From Pusillimonas sp. DMV24BSW_D (GTDB lineage: Bacteria; Pseudomonadota; Gammaproteobacteria; Burkholderiales; Burkholderiaceae_B): 64,000 bases of DNA. A model generated the notes under the pieces. It ran no database searches. It was not told where the DNA came from and saw only the letters and a program-made list of their open reading frames with translations. The stretch lies in contig NZ_CP049990.1 of NCBI RefSeq assembly GCF_011388195.1, positions 1,116,001 through 1,180,000 of the forward strand, given 5' to 3'. Positions 19,949 to 28,468 of this stretch are shown piece by piece. Position numbers and translations under genes: made by a program. Position 1 is the first letter of the stretch. Every line of letters starts with the position of its first letter.

Positions 19949-20878
19949 TTAGTCGGGTCGACTGTTTTCCATAATTGCCAAAGCCTGGCGCTCAATAAAT
20001 TCGCCCATCGTGTCGATACCTCGTAATGACAGGATGGTGTTGCGAACCGCTGCTTCCACCAGGACAGCCAGGTTACGTCCGGCGGCCACTTGAAGCATGA
20101 CCCGGCGAATGGGAGTGTCGAGAATATCCTGGGTCAAGTCTTGAACCGGAAGACGTTCGAAGTTCTCAGCATTGGCCCGGACGAGCTGGACAATCAGCTT
20201 CAGGCGCATTTTGCGTCGAACTGAGGTTTCACCAAATATGGTGCGAATGTCCAGAAGGCCGAGACCGCGCACTTCAAGCAGGTTTTGCAGCAGTGCCGGG
20301 CAATGACCTTCTATGATTCCCGGGGCGGTACGCGACAGCTCAACGGCGTCGTCGGCAACCAGCCCATGGCCGCGGGAAATCAGCTCCAGCGCCAACTCGC
20401 TTTTGCCCAGGCCCGAATCGCCCATAATTAAAACACCTAGCCCCAGAACGTCGAGGAACACCCCATGGACCGTGGTGCGTGGGGCCAGCCGTTTGCCAAG
20501 GTAGATGCGCAGAAGGTCGATAAGTTTTGCCGCTTCGACGGACGTCGAGAGGAGCGGGATTTGCTGGACATTACAAAAGTCGCGCAGGTCATCCGGGGCG
20601 TCGAGACTATCGGCCATTAGAATAGCCGGGACACCGCCTGCGACAAGGTCTTCCAGGTGGTGAATACGACGCTTGGGTTCAAAGCGGGTGTAGTACAGAA
20701 GCTCTTCCTTGCCGAAGACTTGTATACGCGATGGGTGGATCAGGTTCAGGTGGCCGACCAGGTCGGCACCGGCCATACCAACATCGGGAATAACGCGATG
20801 TGCGGCGCCCAGGCCTGCAATCCAATTAAAAGCGATTTTGTCGGTGTTGTCGCTGACCAGTTCTTGAACAGTGAGCAT
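19949..20878 (-). CDS. hprK: HPr kinase/phosphorylase
   Basis: A 309-residue bifunctional enzyme that phosphorylates and dephosphorylates a serine of HPr. The P-loop is GDSGLGKSELALELI and the family signature is EVRGLGLLDI, both intact. HPr itself (ptsH) and enzyme I are not in the window. The position between ptsN and rapZ is the standard betaproteobacterial PTS-Ntr arrangement, which serves regulation rather than sugar import. Confidence 0.95.
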   Translation of the reverse strand: MLTVQELVSDNTDKIAFNWIAGLGAAHRVIPDVGMAGADLVGHLNLIHPSRIQVFGKEELLYYTRFEPKRRIHHLEDLVAGGVPAILMADSLDAPDDLRDFCNVQQIPLLSTSVEAAKLIDLLRIYLGKRLAPRTTVHGVFLDVLGLGVLIMGDSGLGKSELALELISRGHGLVADDAVELSRTAPGIIEGHCPALLQNLLEVRGLGLLDIRTIFGETSVRRKMRLKLIVQLVRANAENFERLPVQDLTQDILDTPIRRVMLQVAAGRNLAVLVEAAVRNTILSLRGIDTMGEFIERQALAIMENSRPD

Positions 20879-20899
20879 GATAATGGGCCGTTTGACGGG

Positions 20900-21358
20900 T
20901 TAGGTATGTTCAACTGTTGTAAGCAACTCGTGAACCCGTTCCGGGTCGGTTTCCGCTGACAGTGCCTCGCGCAGCTCTGTGTTGGACGCCATGCGTGCAA
21001 TTTCCGCAAGCAAATCGAGGTGCATTTGTGTTGCCGCTTCGGGAACCAGCAGGAAAAACAATAAACCCGCCTGGCGCCCGTCGGCTGGATCGAAGCGTAC
21101 GGGTTCGGCGAGCCGGTAAAAGGCGGCGATAGGTTCTTTCAGGCCTTTGATACGCCCGTGCGGAACGGCCATGTTGTGCCCCAGCGCGGTTGAACCGAGG
21201 CGCTCCCGCCCAATAAGACTTTGAAAAACCGCCGTTCGGGCGACGCCGTGATGGTTCTCGAATAGCAGCGCCGCCTGTTCGAAGGCCCGTTTTTTACTGG
21301 TTGCTTCGACATCGAGCACCACATTCTGCAATGGCAGGATACGCGACATTAAGTTCAT
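20900..21358 (-). CDS. ptsN: Nitrogen-regulatory EIIA protein (PtsN)
   Basis: A 152-residue EIIA-Ntr domain. The phosphorylated histidine is in ALGHNMAVPHGRIKGL. It receives phosphate from NPr/HPr and regulates potassium transport, nitrogen and stress responses by protein contacts. I use the ATG at 21358 (MNLMSRIL), which matches the usual N-terminus; ATGs at 21367 and 21349 are alternatives. It is separated from hpf by a terminator-like hairpin, so it may also have its own promoter. Confidence 0.92.
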   Translation of the reverse strand: MNLMSRILPLQNVVLDVEATSKKRAFEQAALLFENHHGVARTAVFQSLIGRERLGSTALGHNMAVPHGRIKGLKEPIAAFYRLAEPVRFDPADGRQAGLLFFLLVPEAATQMHLDLLAEIARMASNTELREALSAETDPERVHELLTTVEHT

Positions 21359-21412
21359 GACGACCATTATATGAGCGGAAATGAAAATTCAGAAGGAAAT
21401 TACAAATGCGAA

Positions 21413-21440
21413 AGCCCCAATCGGTAGCGGGATTGGGGCT
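21413..21440 (-). terminator. Hairpin terminator between hpf and ptsN
   Basis: Ten-base arms AGCCCCAATC and GATTGGGGCT flank an 8-base loop. Read on the minus strand, the stem is followed by TT and an A/T-rich stretch rather than a long T run, so it may be a partial terminator or an mRNA-stabilising hairpin that lowers ptsN relative to hpf. Confidence 0.6.
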
Positions 21441-21530
21441 GACTCATGAAGCCAATTAGAGCACATTTGACGTTATTCAGCACGGAAGTGCTCGCATTGT
21501 GACCAATTTGGCTTGAATGACGCGAAAACG

Positions 21531-21860
21531 CTATTGATCGACGGCAATTTCCTGCCGTTTGAGCGGCTCGTGAGCATGATTTTGTACTTTGTCTTTGTAC
21601 TTGATCACTTGCCGGTCTATTTTGTCTGCCAGCAAATCGATGGCAGCGTATAGGTTTTCGTCGGAAGCTTCGCAGTGAAGGTCTTTGCCAGGCAAACGCA
21701 TGGTGACTTCAGCTGTGTGCTTGAGACGCTCTACCGAGAGCATGACCTGGGTGTCGATAACGTTGTCGAAATGCCGGGCAACCCGAGCCATTTTCGTTTT
21801 AACGTATTCGTTGATAGCGGGAGTGACTTCAAGGTGACGACCGGTGATACTCAGGTTCAT
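21531..21860 (-). CDS. hpf: Ribosome hibernation-promoting factor, short form
   Basis: A 109-residue protein starting MNLSITGRHLEVTPAINEYV, the hallmark of the HPF/RaiA beta-alpha fold, with no C-terminal dimerisation domain of the long form. It binds the decoding region of idle ribosomes in stationary phase. An AGGAG ribosome site lies seven bases upstream of the ATG. In most Proteobacteria rpoN immediately precedes this gene; here lptB does. Confidence 0.93.
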   Translation of the reverse strand: MNLSITGRHLEVTPAINEYVKTKMARVARHFDNVIDTQVMLSVERLKHTAEVTMRLPGKDLHCEASDENLYAAIDLLADKIDRQVIKYKDKVQNHAHEPLKRQEIAVDQ

Positions 21861-21946
21861 GTTGTGCTCCTATAAAAAACAACATTGCGCTTGGTGCGCC
21901 TGAATGAAAGAACGACTACCCCTCCTTTTTTTGTTGTCACGTGTTC

Positions 21947-21974
21947 AGTGTATCGTTTGTGGCGGGTAAATCAA
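21947..21974 (-). promoter_or_regulatory. Candidate sigma-70 promoter for hpf
   Basis: On the minus strand TTGATT (21974-21969) and TACACT (21952-21947) are 16 bases apart, in the space between lptB and hpf. This would start an hpf transcript about 80 bases upstream of the ATG. No sigma-54 consensus (TGGCAC and TTGC elements) is visible there. Confidence 0.42.
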
Positions 21975-22020
21975 GTAGCACAAGTACAGGGTTTGTTCGA
22001 AGTCAAAGTATGGGTGAAAA

Positions 22021-22812
22021 TCACATACGGAAGTTTTTGCCCAGATAGACCTGGCGTACCGCCTCGTTGTCGATGATTTCGTCTGGATGACCATTGGTCA
22101 GCACTTTACCTTCACTGATAATGTAAGCACGGTCGCAAATACCCAGCGTTTCCCGAACGTTGTGGTCGGTAATCAATACACCGATATTCCGGCTTTTCAG
22201 GAAGTGGACAATACGCTGAATTTCAATGACCGCAATCGGGTCCACCCCTGCGAATGGTTCATCGAGCAGGATGAAGCGTGGGTTGGTTGCCAGTGCGCGT
22301 GCAATTTCTACGCGGCGGCGCTCGCCACCCGACAGAGAAATGGCGGTATTGCCACGTATGTGCTGAATTTGCAGTTCGTCGAGCAGCTCCTCAAGACGCT
22401 GCTTTATTTGATTGCCGGTAAGAGGCGTGCCACGTTCATCGATTTGCAGCTCCAACACGGCCTGAATGTTTTGTTCCACCGTGAGGCGACGAAATACCGA
22501 GGCGTCTTGGGGTAGATACGACAGCCCAATGCGGGCGCGTTTGTGCATGGGCATGGCCGTAATGGGAACGCCGTCGATTTCGATGCGCCCGGCATCAGTT
22601 GGGACAATGCCGACAATCATGTAGAAGCTGGTTGTTTTGCCCGCCCCGTTAGGGCCCAACAGGCCCACAACTTCACCACTGTCGACCGACAGCGAAACAT
22701 CGTGTACAACGGTGCGCTTCCCGTAGGTTTTACGCAAACCGGTGGCGATCAGACTGCCTTTGGAGTCGCTGGCGGCGCGAACAGGTGCGCGGGATGTGGA
22801 CGTGACTGCCAT
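22021..22812 (-). CDS. lptB: LPS export ABC transporter ATP-binding protein LptB
   Basis: A 263-residue ABC ATPase that powers lipopolysaccharide extraction with LptFG. Walker A is GPNGAGKTT, the signature is LSGGERRR, and Walker B is [15 protein letters not shown] place the start at the ATG at 22812, which has GAGGG seven bases upstream; the frame extends to 22851 but that would overlap lptA. It ends the lptC-lptA-lptB set. Confidence 0.95.
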   Translation of the reverse strand: MAVTSTSRAPVRAASDSKGSLIATGLRKTYGKRTVVHDVSLSVDSGEVVGLLGPNGAGKTTSFYMIVGIVPTDAGRIEIDGVPITAMPMHKRARIGLSYLPQDASVFRRLTVEQNIQAVLELQIDERGTPLTGNQIKQRLEELLDELQIQHIRGNTAISLSGGERRRVEIARALATNPRFILLDEPFAGVDPIAVIEIQRIVHFLKSRNIGVLITDHNVRETLGICDRAYIISEGKVLTNGHPDEIIDNEAVRQVYLGKNFRM

Positions 22813-22826
22813 ACTACCCTCTTCGC

Positions 22827-23426
22827 TTAGCGATTTTGGTTTTGCCGGCATTCCGCTGCTGCAGCTTCGGCCTTTGCACCCGGCGTGGCAACTGAACGGA
22901 CCCGCCCACCTGCGGCAGATGAGTTTGGCCCGCCAAACGCCTTGTAAATACTGGTTGCCTGGTTATAAATAACCCGTTCCCCGCGGATGTTGTCGAGGCG
23001 TTTTCCACATACGTATTTGGTGACGATGGCCTGACCGATCATTTCAATTTCCTCGGTTTTGCCGTTGTATTCCGCCCGCAGGCCACGTGCTTCAATGACT
23101 TCGAATTTTTCCGGGTTTTCCTGGCGGATGAAAACGAGTTTCCCCTCGTTGGCGGTTGCCGTACCGTATTGAAAGCCTTCTTCGTCTTCGCGCATGATGA
23201 GCGTGTCGGCGTTCAGCGTCATTTGGCCGCGCGTCATGACCACGTTACCGGTAAAAGTGCTTTCTTGCTTGATGTCGTCGTAATTTAGCGTATCGGATAA
23301 GATAAGGGTGTCGGGCTCTTCAGCAGGGTTATCGTTTGCCTGCTGAGCGCTTGCCAAAGACGATAAGGCCATCAGTGCGCTAACACATACCCAGCGGCAA
23401 AGGTGTTGAATAGATAAGCGGTTCAT
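22827..23426 (-). CDS. lptA: LPS transport periplasmic protein LptA
   Basis: A 199-residue periplasmic protein with a signal peptide (cut near SLASAQQ) and an OstA/LptA beta-jellyroll domain containing [22 protein letters not shown] and [14 protein letters not shown]. LptA oligomers bridge LptC to LptD across the periplasm. The C-terminal tail after about residue 170 is low in conservation. It sits 10 bases after lptC. Confidence 0.92.
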   Translation of the reverse strand: MNRLSIQHLCRWVCVSALMALSSLASAQQANDNPAEEPDTLILSDTLNYDDIKQESTFTGNVVMTRGQMTLNADTLIMREDEEGFQYGTATANEGKLVFIRQENPEKFEVIEARGLRAEYNGKTEEIEMIGQAIVTKYVCGKRLDNIRGERVIYNQATSIYKAFGGPNSSAAGGRVRSVATPGAKAEAAAAECRQNQNR

Positions 23427-23436
23427 AATATTTTTT

Positions 23437-24051
23437 CTAGTCGTTCGATGTGGCGTTTTCAGTGCGTTGCGAGCGTGATTCTTCGCCCGATATTTTTACG
23501 TCGCTGGCCGAGAAAACCTCAAGTGTACGAGACTCGTTGTCGTAGCGCATGCCTTTTCCGTTAATTCGCGACTTCCCGTTTTGTACCAGCGCCGGCAGGT
23601 CGGTGTAGGCGACATCTTCGTCGGGCAGCAGAATGAGTTTTTCGCTGGTCACGTCAAGCGCGGGCCGGTCGTCGTAGGGAACCCGGTGCAGGTGGGCGTC
23701 GCCGGTAAGTGTGATGCGGCTGCCGTCCTGATCCATGATGGCTTTGTTCCCGGTACCCACGGTAATGGGTGACCCTGCACGTTGACCAACGGCACGTGCA
23801 TTGTCGACTTCATAGGAATCGTCGTCGGGGTAATGCTGCAGGTAGTCGCCCTCCAGCCGGTTAATGGCCTCGCCCTGGGGGTTGGTTCTTACCATGACGA
23901 AACTTTCGGACCAGGCGTCAGGCTCATGGGTAATGCGCCGGGGTGGCTCCAACTGCACTGCGCGCTGCGTGTATTCCGCCGCCCACCAGCTTAAAACAAC
24001 CAGTGAGCAGAGCAGTAATATCGCGATGAATCCAGGTAGCCGTTCTTTCAT
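23437..24051 (-). CDS. lptC: LPS export system protein LptC
   Basis: A 204-residue inner-membrane protein with one N-terminal membrane helix (residues about 8-27) and a periplasmic LptC domain (VRTNPQGEAINRLEGDYLQHYPDDD, then SEKLILLPDEDVAYTD). It takes LPS from LptB2FG and passes it to LptA. Located between kdsC and lptA with small gaps, as in E. coli. Confidence 0.9.
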   Translation of the reverse strand: MKERLPGFIAILLLCSLVVLSWWAAEYTQRAVQLEPPRRITHEPDAWSESFVMVRTNPQGEAINRLEGDYLQHYPDDDSYEVDNARAVGQRAGSPITVGTGNKAIMDQDGSRITLTGDAHLHRVPYDDRPALDVTSEKLILLPDEDVAYTDLPALVQNGKSRINGKGMRYDNESRTLEVFSASDVKISGEESRSQRTENATSND

Positions 24052-24057
24052 AATATG

Positions 24058-24657
24058 TTATTGCGTGACATCGCCCAGTACGACACTATTTTGCGACAGG
24101 AAAGGGCCCAGGCGTTTCTGTGCGGCCAGAATCAGGTCGCAACACTCTCTGGCGGCGCCTTCCCCGCCCGGCTTGCCTGATACCCAATGTACGGCTTGTT
24201 CAATATAGGCGGGGGCGCCGGGCACCGAAGCGGCAAGCCCGACACGTTGCAACGCGGCCAAGTCCATGATGTCGTCACCCATAAAACCTATTTGATCGAA
24301 GGACAGGCCATGCTCCTGAGCGATTTGGGTAAGGGATTGAAGCTTGTCGCGCACCCCTTGCAATACAATCTCAATACCGAGTTCGGCGCCTCGCCGGGCG
24401 ACAATAGGGCCTTTTCGGCCCGTGATGAAAGCCACCACAATGCCGCTTTCCCTAAGCATGCGCAGCCCATAACCGTCGAGCGCATGGAAGCGTTTGGCAA
24501 CTTCACCGTTTTCGCCGTACCAAAGTGCACCATCGGTAAGGATGCCGTCGACGTCGAAGGCCATGAGTTTGATTTCCCGAGCGCGGTTGACCACGTGCTC
24601 AGGGACACGAGCCAGGATGAGCGCTTCTGCGGGGTGTGGAATAGCGGGTGTTTTCAT
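24058..24657 (-). CDS. kdsC: 3-deoxy-D-manno-octulosonate 8-phosphate phosphatase KdsC
   Basis: A 199-residue C0-type HAD phosphatase without a cap. Motif I is MAFDVDGILTDG, motif II FITGRKG and motif III GFMGDDIMD. It removes phosphate from Kdo-8-phosphate in the Kdo pathway for the LPS inner core. It is two bases from kdsD, so both Kdo enzymes are made together and ahead of the LPS transport genes. Confidence 0.94.
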   Translation of the reverse strand: MKTPAIPHPAEALILARVPEHVVNRAREIKLMAFDVDGILTDGALWYGENGEVAKRFHALDGYGLRMLRESGIVVAFITGRKGPIVARRGAELGIEIVLQGVRDKLQSLTQIAQEHGLSFDQIGFMGDDIMDLAALQRVGLAASVPGAPAYIEQAVHWVSGKPGGEGAARECCDLILAAQKRLGPFLSQNSVVLGDVTQ

Positions 24658-24659
24658 AT

Positions 24660-25649
24660 TCAGATTACCTTGGCGGCCATGAGGTCGTGCATATGCAGGG
24701 CGCCAATGAGTTTGCCTTGTGTGTTAACGACAACGACTTGCGATAGTTTGTTGGACTCCATTATCGAAGCCGCTTCGACGGCGAGCGCATCGGCGCTCAC
24801 GCTGCGTGGGCCGAGTGACATGCCGTCGGAGACATTCAGGTGGCGGATATCGCCTACCTTTGAAATGAGACGACGCAAATCGCCGTCGGTGAAGATCCCA
24901 ATGGGTTCTTCCTTGTTATTCACAACAATGGTCATGCCCATACCTTTGCGCGACATCTCCTCGAGCGCTTCCTGGATGGGGGTTGCGCCTTGAACAATGG
25001 GCAAAGCCTGACCGTGTCGCATGATGTCGCGCACGTGAGTTAGCAAGCGACGCCCCAGGGCGCCGCCCGGGTGCGATCGGGCAAAATCCTCGGCACCAAA
25101 GCCGCGCGCCTCGAGGCAGGCAACCGCCAGCGCATCACCCAGTGCCATGGTGGCGGTGGTGCTGGCTGTGGGCGCCAGATTAAGCGGGCAGGCCTCTTGT
25201 TCAACGCGAACGCTCAAATGTACTTGCGCACTGCCGGCCAGTTCAGATTCGGGGTTGCCTGTGATGGCGATGATAGGAATGCCCATGCGCTTACAGACCG
25301 ACAGGACGGTAATCAGTTCCTCGGCAGTGCCCGAATAAGAAATGGCAATGACGACGTCTTGGGGGGTGAGCATGCCCAGATCACCATGGATGGCTTCTAC
25401 GCCATGCATGAAAAAAGCAGGTGAGCCTGTGGAAGCAAGCGTTGCCGCCATTTTTCTGCCGATGTGGCCGGACTTTCCGATGCCGGTCACCACCACTCGG
25501 CCACTGCATGCCAAAACCAGTTTGACCGCTTGATGGAACGTGTTATCAAGGCGGTTGCTGAGGCTTTCGAGCGCAGCGATTTCGGTGCTGAGCGTCCGGC
25601 GGGCGGAGGCCAGTGCGTTGGTGGCGGAAAGGGAGTCTGAAAGCGTCAT
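24660..25649 (-). CDS. kdsD: D-arabinose-5-phosphate isomerase KdsD
   Basis: A 329-residue enzyme with an N-terminal SIS domain (VVVTGIGKSGHIGRKMAATLAS and AISYSGTAEELITVL) and two C-terminal CBS domains. It converts ribulose 5-phosphate to arabinose 5-phosphate, the first committed step to Kdo. It is the first gene of the long leftward envelope operon and diverges from apt. Confidence 0.94.
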   Translation of the reverse strand: MTLSDSLSATNALASARRTLSTEIAALESLSNRLDNTFHQAVKLVLACSGRVVVTGIGKSGHIGRKMAATLASTGSPAFFMHGVEAIHGDLGMLTPQDVVIAISYSGTAEELITVLSVCKRMGIPIIAITGNPESELAGSAQVHLSVRVEQEACPLNLAPTASTTATMALGDALAVACLEARGFGAEDFARSHPGGALGRRLLTHVRDIMRHGQALPIVQGATPIQEALEEMSRKGMGMTIVVNNKEEPIGIFTDGDLRRLISKVGDIRHLNVSDGMSLGPRSVSADALAVEAASIMESNKLSQVVVVNTQGKLIGALHMHDLMAAKVI

Positions 25650-25761
25650 TATTCGATTTTAAACGTTGCGAATTGTTTTTGTTTCAATGGGTGGGCTGCA
25701 CAGTTCAGGCAATATTAAGGTTATAGTTAGTGCCTGGTTCAATTTTGTTGTGGCGACCTTA

Positions 25762-26298
25762 ATGCATACCGATCCTGCCGAGTACATCCGCAATGCCATC
25801 CGCAGCGTGCCCGATTGGCCCAGCCCGGGTGTTACATTTCGCGACATTACCCCTATATTACAAGACCCGCGCTCATTTCGGGTTTTGGTCGACCTGTTTG
25901 TTTATCGTTATATGCGCCAACGACTCGATCTGGTGGCGGGTGTCGATGCCAGGGGGTTCATTCTGGGCGCGGTGCTGGCATATGAATTGAACCTGGGGTT
26001 TGTTCCGGTGCGGAAAAAAGGCAAGTTGCCTTTTCAAACCCTGGCCGAGGAATACACCCTGGAGTATGGCAATGCAACCGTTGAAATGCATACTGATGCC
26101 GTGAAGCCCGGGCAGCGCGTGTTGCTGATCGACGACCTGATCGCAACAGGCGGCACTATGGTGGCCGCCGCCAAGTTATTGCAACGTTTGGGTGCCAATG
26201 TGGTTGAAGCCGCCGCTATTATCGACCTTCCCGATCTTGGCGGGTCGAAAAACCTGAAAGACACCGGTTTGCCGCTTTACACTGTGTGTACGTTTTAA
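25762..26298 (+). CDS. apt: Adenine phosphoribosyltransferase
   Basis: A 178-residue purine salvage enzyme that makes AMP from adenine and PRPP. The N-terminus [23 protein letters not shown] and the PRPP loop [14 protein letters not shown] are diagnostic. The open frame reaches back to 25666, but the ATG at 25762 (MHTDPAEYI) gives the normal length, and the extra 32 residues look like untranslated leader. It converges on ilvA with a 12-base gap. Confidence 0.94.
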   Translation: MHTDPAEYIRNAIRSVPDWPSPGVTFRDITPILQDPRSFRVLVDLFVYRYMRQRLDLVAGVDARGFILGAVLAYELNLGFVPVRKKGKLPFQTLAEEYTLEYGNATVEMHTDAVKPGQRVLLIDDLIATGGTMVAAAKLLQRLGANVVEAAAIIDLPDLGGSKNLKDTGLPLYTVCTF

Positions 26299-26310
26299 TC
26301 CGGCGCCGCC

Positions 26311-27819
26311 TTACAAGAATAACTGGTAGGCGGGATTGTCGGTTTCGTTCCAATATGGGTAACCCAGGGTTTCAAGAAACGCTTTGAACGCTTTTTTGTC
26401 GGCTGGGGGAACTTGCAGCCCTACCAGGATACGGCCGTAGTCATCGCCTTGGTTTCGATAATGAAACAGGCTGATGTTCCACTCGGGGCTCATTGAGCTT
26501 AAAAATCGCATCAAGGCGCCTGGTCGTTCCGGGAACTCGAAGCGGTAAAGAAGCTCATGTTCCGCCAGGTCGGAGCGCCCCCCCACCATAAAACGCAAAT
26601 GGGTTTTGGCCATTTCGTTGTGGGTCAGGTCAAGGGCTTCAAAGCCTTTGCGACTGAACATGTTGGCCAGCTTTTCACCTTCCGAGGGTGAGCTGATTTG
26701 GAGGCCGACAAAAACGTGGGCGTTTTTAGCGTCGGAAATACGGTAGTTGAACTCGGTAACGCTACGCGCGCCGATCGCTTCGCAAAGCTTCAGGAAACTG
26801 CCGCGTTGTTCGGGAATGGTGAGTGCCAAAAGTGCTTCGCGTGCCTCGCCGACGTCGGCCCGATCGGCCACAAAACGCAGACGATCGAAGTTCATGTTGG
26901 CGCCGCTGGCGACGGCGACCAGCGTTTTGTTTTTCCACTTGTTTAAAGCCGCGTAGCGCTTGGCGCCGGCAATAGCCAAAGCGCCCGATGGTTCGAGCAC
27001 GCTGCGGGTATCCTGGAAAACGTCTTTAATGGCTGCGCAAATGGCATCGGTGTCAACCGTCACGAAGTCGTCGACCCACTCGCGCGTCAAGCGGAAGGTT
27101 TCTGCACCGACTTTCTTGACTGCCGTGCCGTCGGAAAAAAGGCCTACGTCGTGCAATTCAATGCGTCTGCCCGCTTTAACGCTACGAATCATGGCGTTGG
27201 AGTCTTCGGTTTGGACACCAATCACTTTAATATCCGGGCGCAGTTGTTTTACGTAAGCCGCCACCCCGGATACGAGCCCACCTCCGCCGATGGCGCAGAA
27301 AATGGCATCGATACGGCCCGGGTGTTGACGCAGGATCTCCATGCCTACCGTGCCTTGGCCGGCAATGACGTCGGGGTCGTCGAACGGGTGCACAAATGTA
27401 AGACGTTCTTTCTTCTCGAGCTCTTTGGCGTGAAGGAAAGCATCGGAATAACTGTTGCCGACCAACACCGTTTCGCCGCCGAATGCCTCGACCGCCCGGA
27501 CTTTCACCTGAGGGGTGGTGGTAGGCATGACGATAACCGCGCGGCACCCCAGCTTTCGTGCAGACAGCGCCACCCCTTGTGCATGGTTGCCCGCCGAGGC
27601 TGCAATAACGCCACGCTTTAATTCGGCTTTGCTAAGGTGCGCCATTTTGTTATAAGCACCCCTTAGCTTGAAGCTGAAGACTTCCTGTGCATCTTCGCGC
27701 TTTAGAAAGAAATTGTTCTGGGTACGCGCGGAAATCTGGGGCGCATATTCCAGGGGTGATTCAATGGCGACATCGTAGACTTTGGATGTGAGAATGCGTT
27801 TGAGATAGTCGGTTGACAT
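26311..27819 (-). CDS. ilvA: Threonine ammonia-lyase (biosynthetic)
   Basis: A 502-residue PLP enzyme producing 2-oxobutanoate for isoleucine synthesis. The PLP-binding lysine is K51 in SFKLRGAYNKM; the phosphate-binding glycine loop is in IGGGGLVSGVAAY. Two C-terminal ACT-like regulatory domains (from about residue 325) mark the feedback-inhibited biosynthetic form rather than the short catabolic one. It stands alone, diverging from the YqaA-type gene. Confidence 0.95.
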   Translation of the reverse strand: MSTDYLKRILTSKVYDVAIESPLEYAPQISARTQNNFFLKREDAQEVFSFKLRGAYNKMAHLSKAELKRGVIAASAGNHAQGVALSARKLGCRAVIVMPTTTPQVKVRAVEAFGGETVLVGNSYSDAFLHAKELEKKERLTFVHPFDDPDVIAGQGTVGMEILRQHPGRIDAIFCAIGGGGLVSGVAAYVKQLRPDIKVIGVQTEDSNAMIRSVKAGRRIELHDVGLFSDGTAVKKVGAETFRLTREWVDDFVTVDTDAICAAIKDVFQDTRSVLEPSGALAIAGAKRYAALNKWKNKTLVAVASGANMNFDRLRFVADRADVGEAREALLALTIPEQRGSFLKLCEAIGARSVTEFNYRISDAKNAHVFVGLQISSPSEGEKLANMFSRKGFEALDLTHNEMAKTHLRFMVGGRSDLAEHELLYRFEFPERPGALMRFLSSMSPEWNISLFHYRNQGDDYGRILVGLQVPPADKKAFKAFLETLGYPYWNETDNPAYQLFL

Positions 27820-27907
27820 GATGCGATTGAGCGCTAGAAAAGGGGCTTGATAAAGGGATTTAGGTTACCACAGCGCATGCTTCTTACACAGACAAAGGAC
27901 AGGAAAT

Positions 27908-28399
27908 ATGCAAGGGCAATGGGGCGCGATGGTTTCTGATCTACTGGCTTTTCTGGCCATGCCCGAAGTTGGTTTAAGCGCGGTGTTCGTTATAAGTTTT
28001 TTGGCGTCAACCCTGTTGCCGCTGGGCTCCGAGCCTGTTTTGATGGCCTATTTGCAGCTCCAGCCTGGCAACGTCTGGCCGGCGCTGGCGTTGGCCACGC
28101 TGGGTAACACTTTAGGTGGCGTGGTGAGTTACGCCATGGGTATGGGGGTAGTCTGGGCCGTACGTTACTTCGGTGAAAGTACTGGACGTTGGCGGGGTGT
28201 TGCGCAGGGCTATGTTCGACGCTTTGGCCCGCTGGCGCTGTTTTTTTCCTGGTTGCCGGTAATAGGCGACCCACTTTGTGCGGTGGCCGGCGGGATGCGT
28301 TTACCTTTCTGGCCATGCTTGTTTTTCATCGCATTTGGGAAGTTTCTGCGGTATTTATTGGTGGCCTGGGCGTTTTTATGGGCTTCTTCAGGGGTTTAA
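27908..28399 (+). CDS. YqaA-type membrane protein (SNARE-associated/VTT family)
   Basis: A 163-residue inner-membrane protein with about four hydrophobic segments. The pattern FLASTLLPLGSEPVLMAYL, then LATLGNTLGGVVSYAMG and FSWLPVIGDPLCAVAGGMRLP matches the YqaA branch of the DedA-related family; the re-entrant GDPLC motif is intact. DedA relatives support membrane homeostasis, and some flip undecaprenyl phosphate, but YqaA function is not known. An AGGA ribosome site supports the ATG at 27908. Confidence 0.85.
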   Translation: MQGQWGAMVSDLLAFLAMPEVGLSAVFVISFLASTLLPLGSEPVLMAYLQLQPGNVWPALALATLGNTLGGVVSYAMGMGVVWAVRYFGESTGRWRGVAQGYVRRFGPLALFFSWLPVIGDPLCAVAGGMRLPFWPCLFFIAFGKFLRYLLVAWAFLWASSGV

Positions 28400-28468
28400 G
28401 CGCCTTGTGTGCTTGACCGATGCAGTAAACTGAGGGATTACCCAAATCTTTTTTTTGACAGCGACTCC

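Noticed and set aside
24187-24993. 268-codon open frame opposite kdsC and kdsD
   Set aside because: It crosses two conserved genes on the other strand and has no domain or start signal.
25666-25761. N-terminal extension of apt
   Set aside because: Apt proteins begin near MHTDPAEYI; the upstream residues are not conserved-looking and probably are leader.
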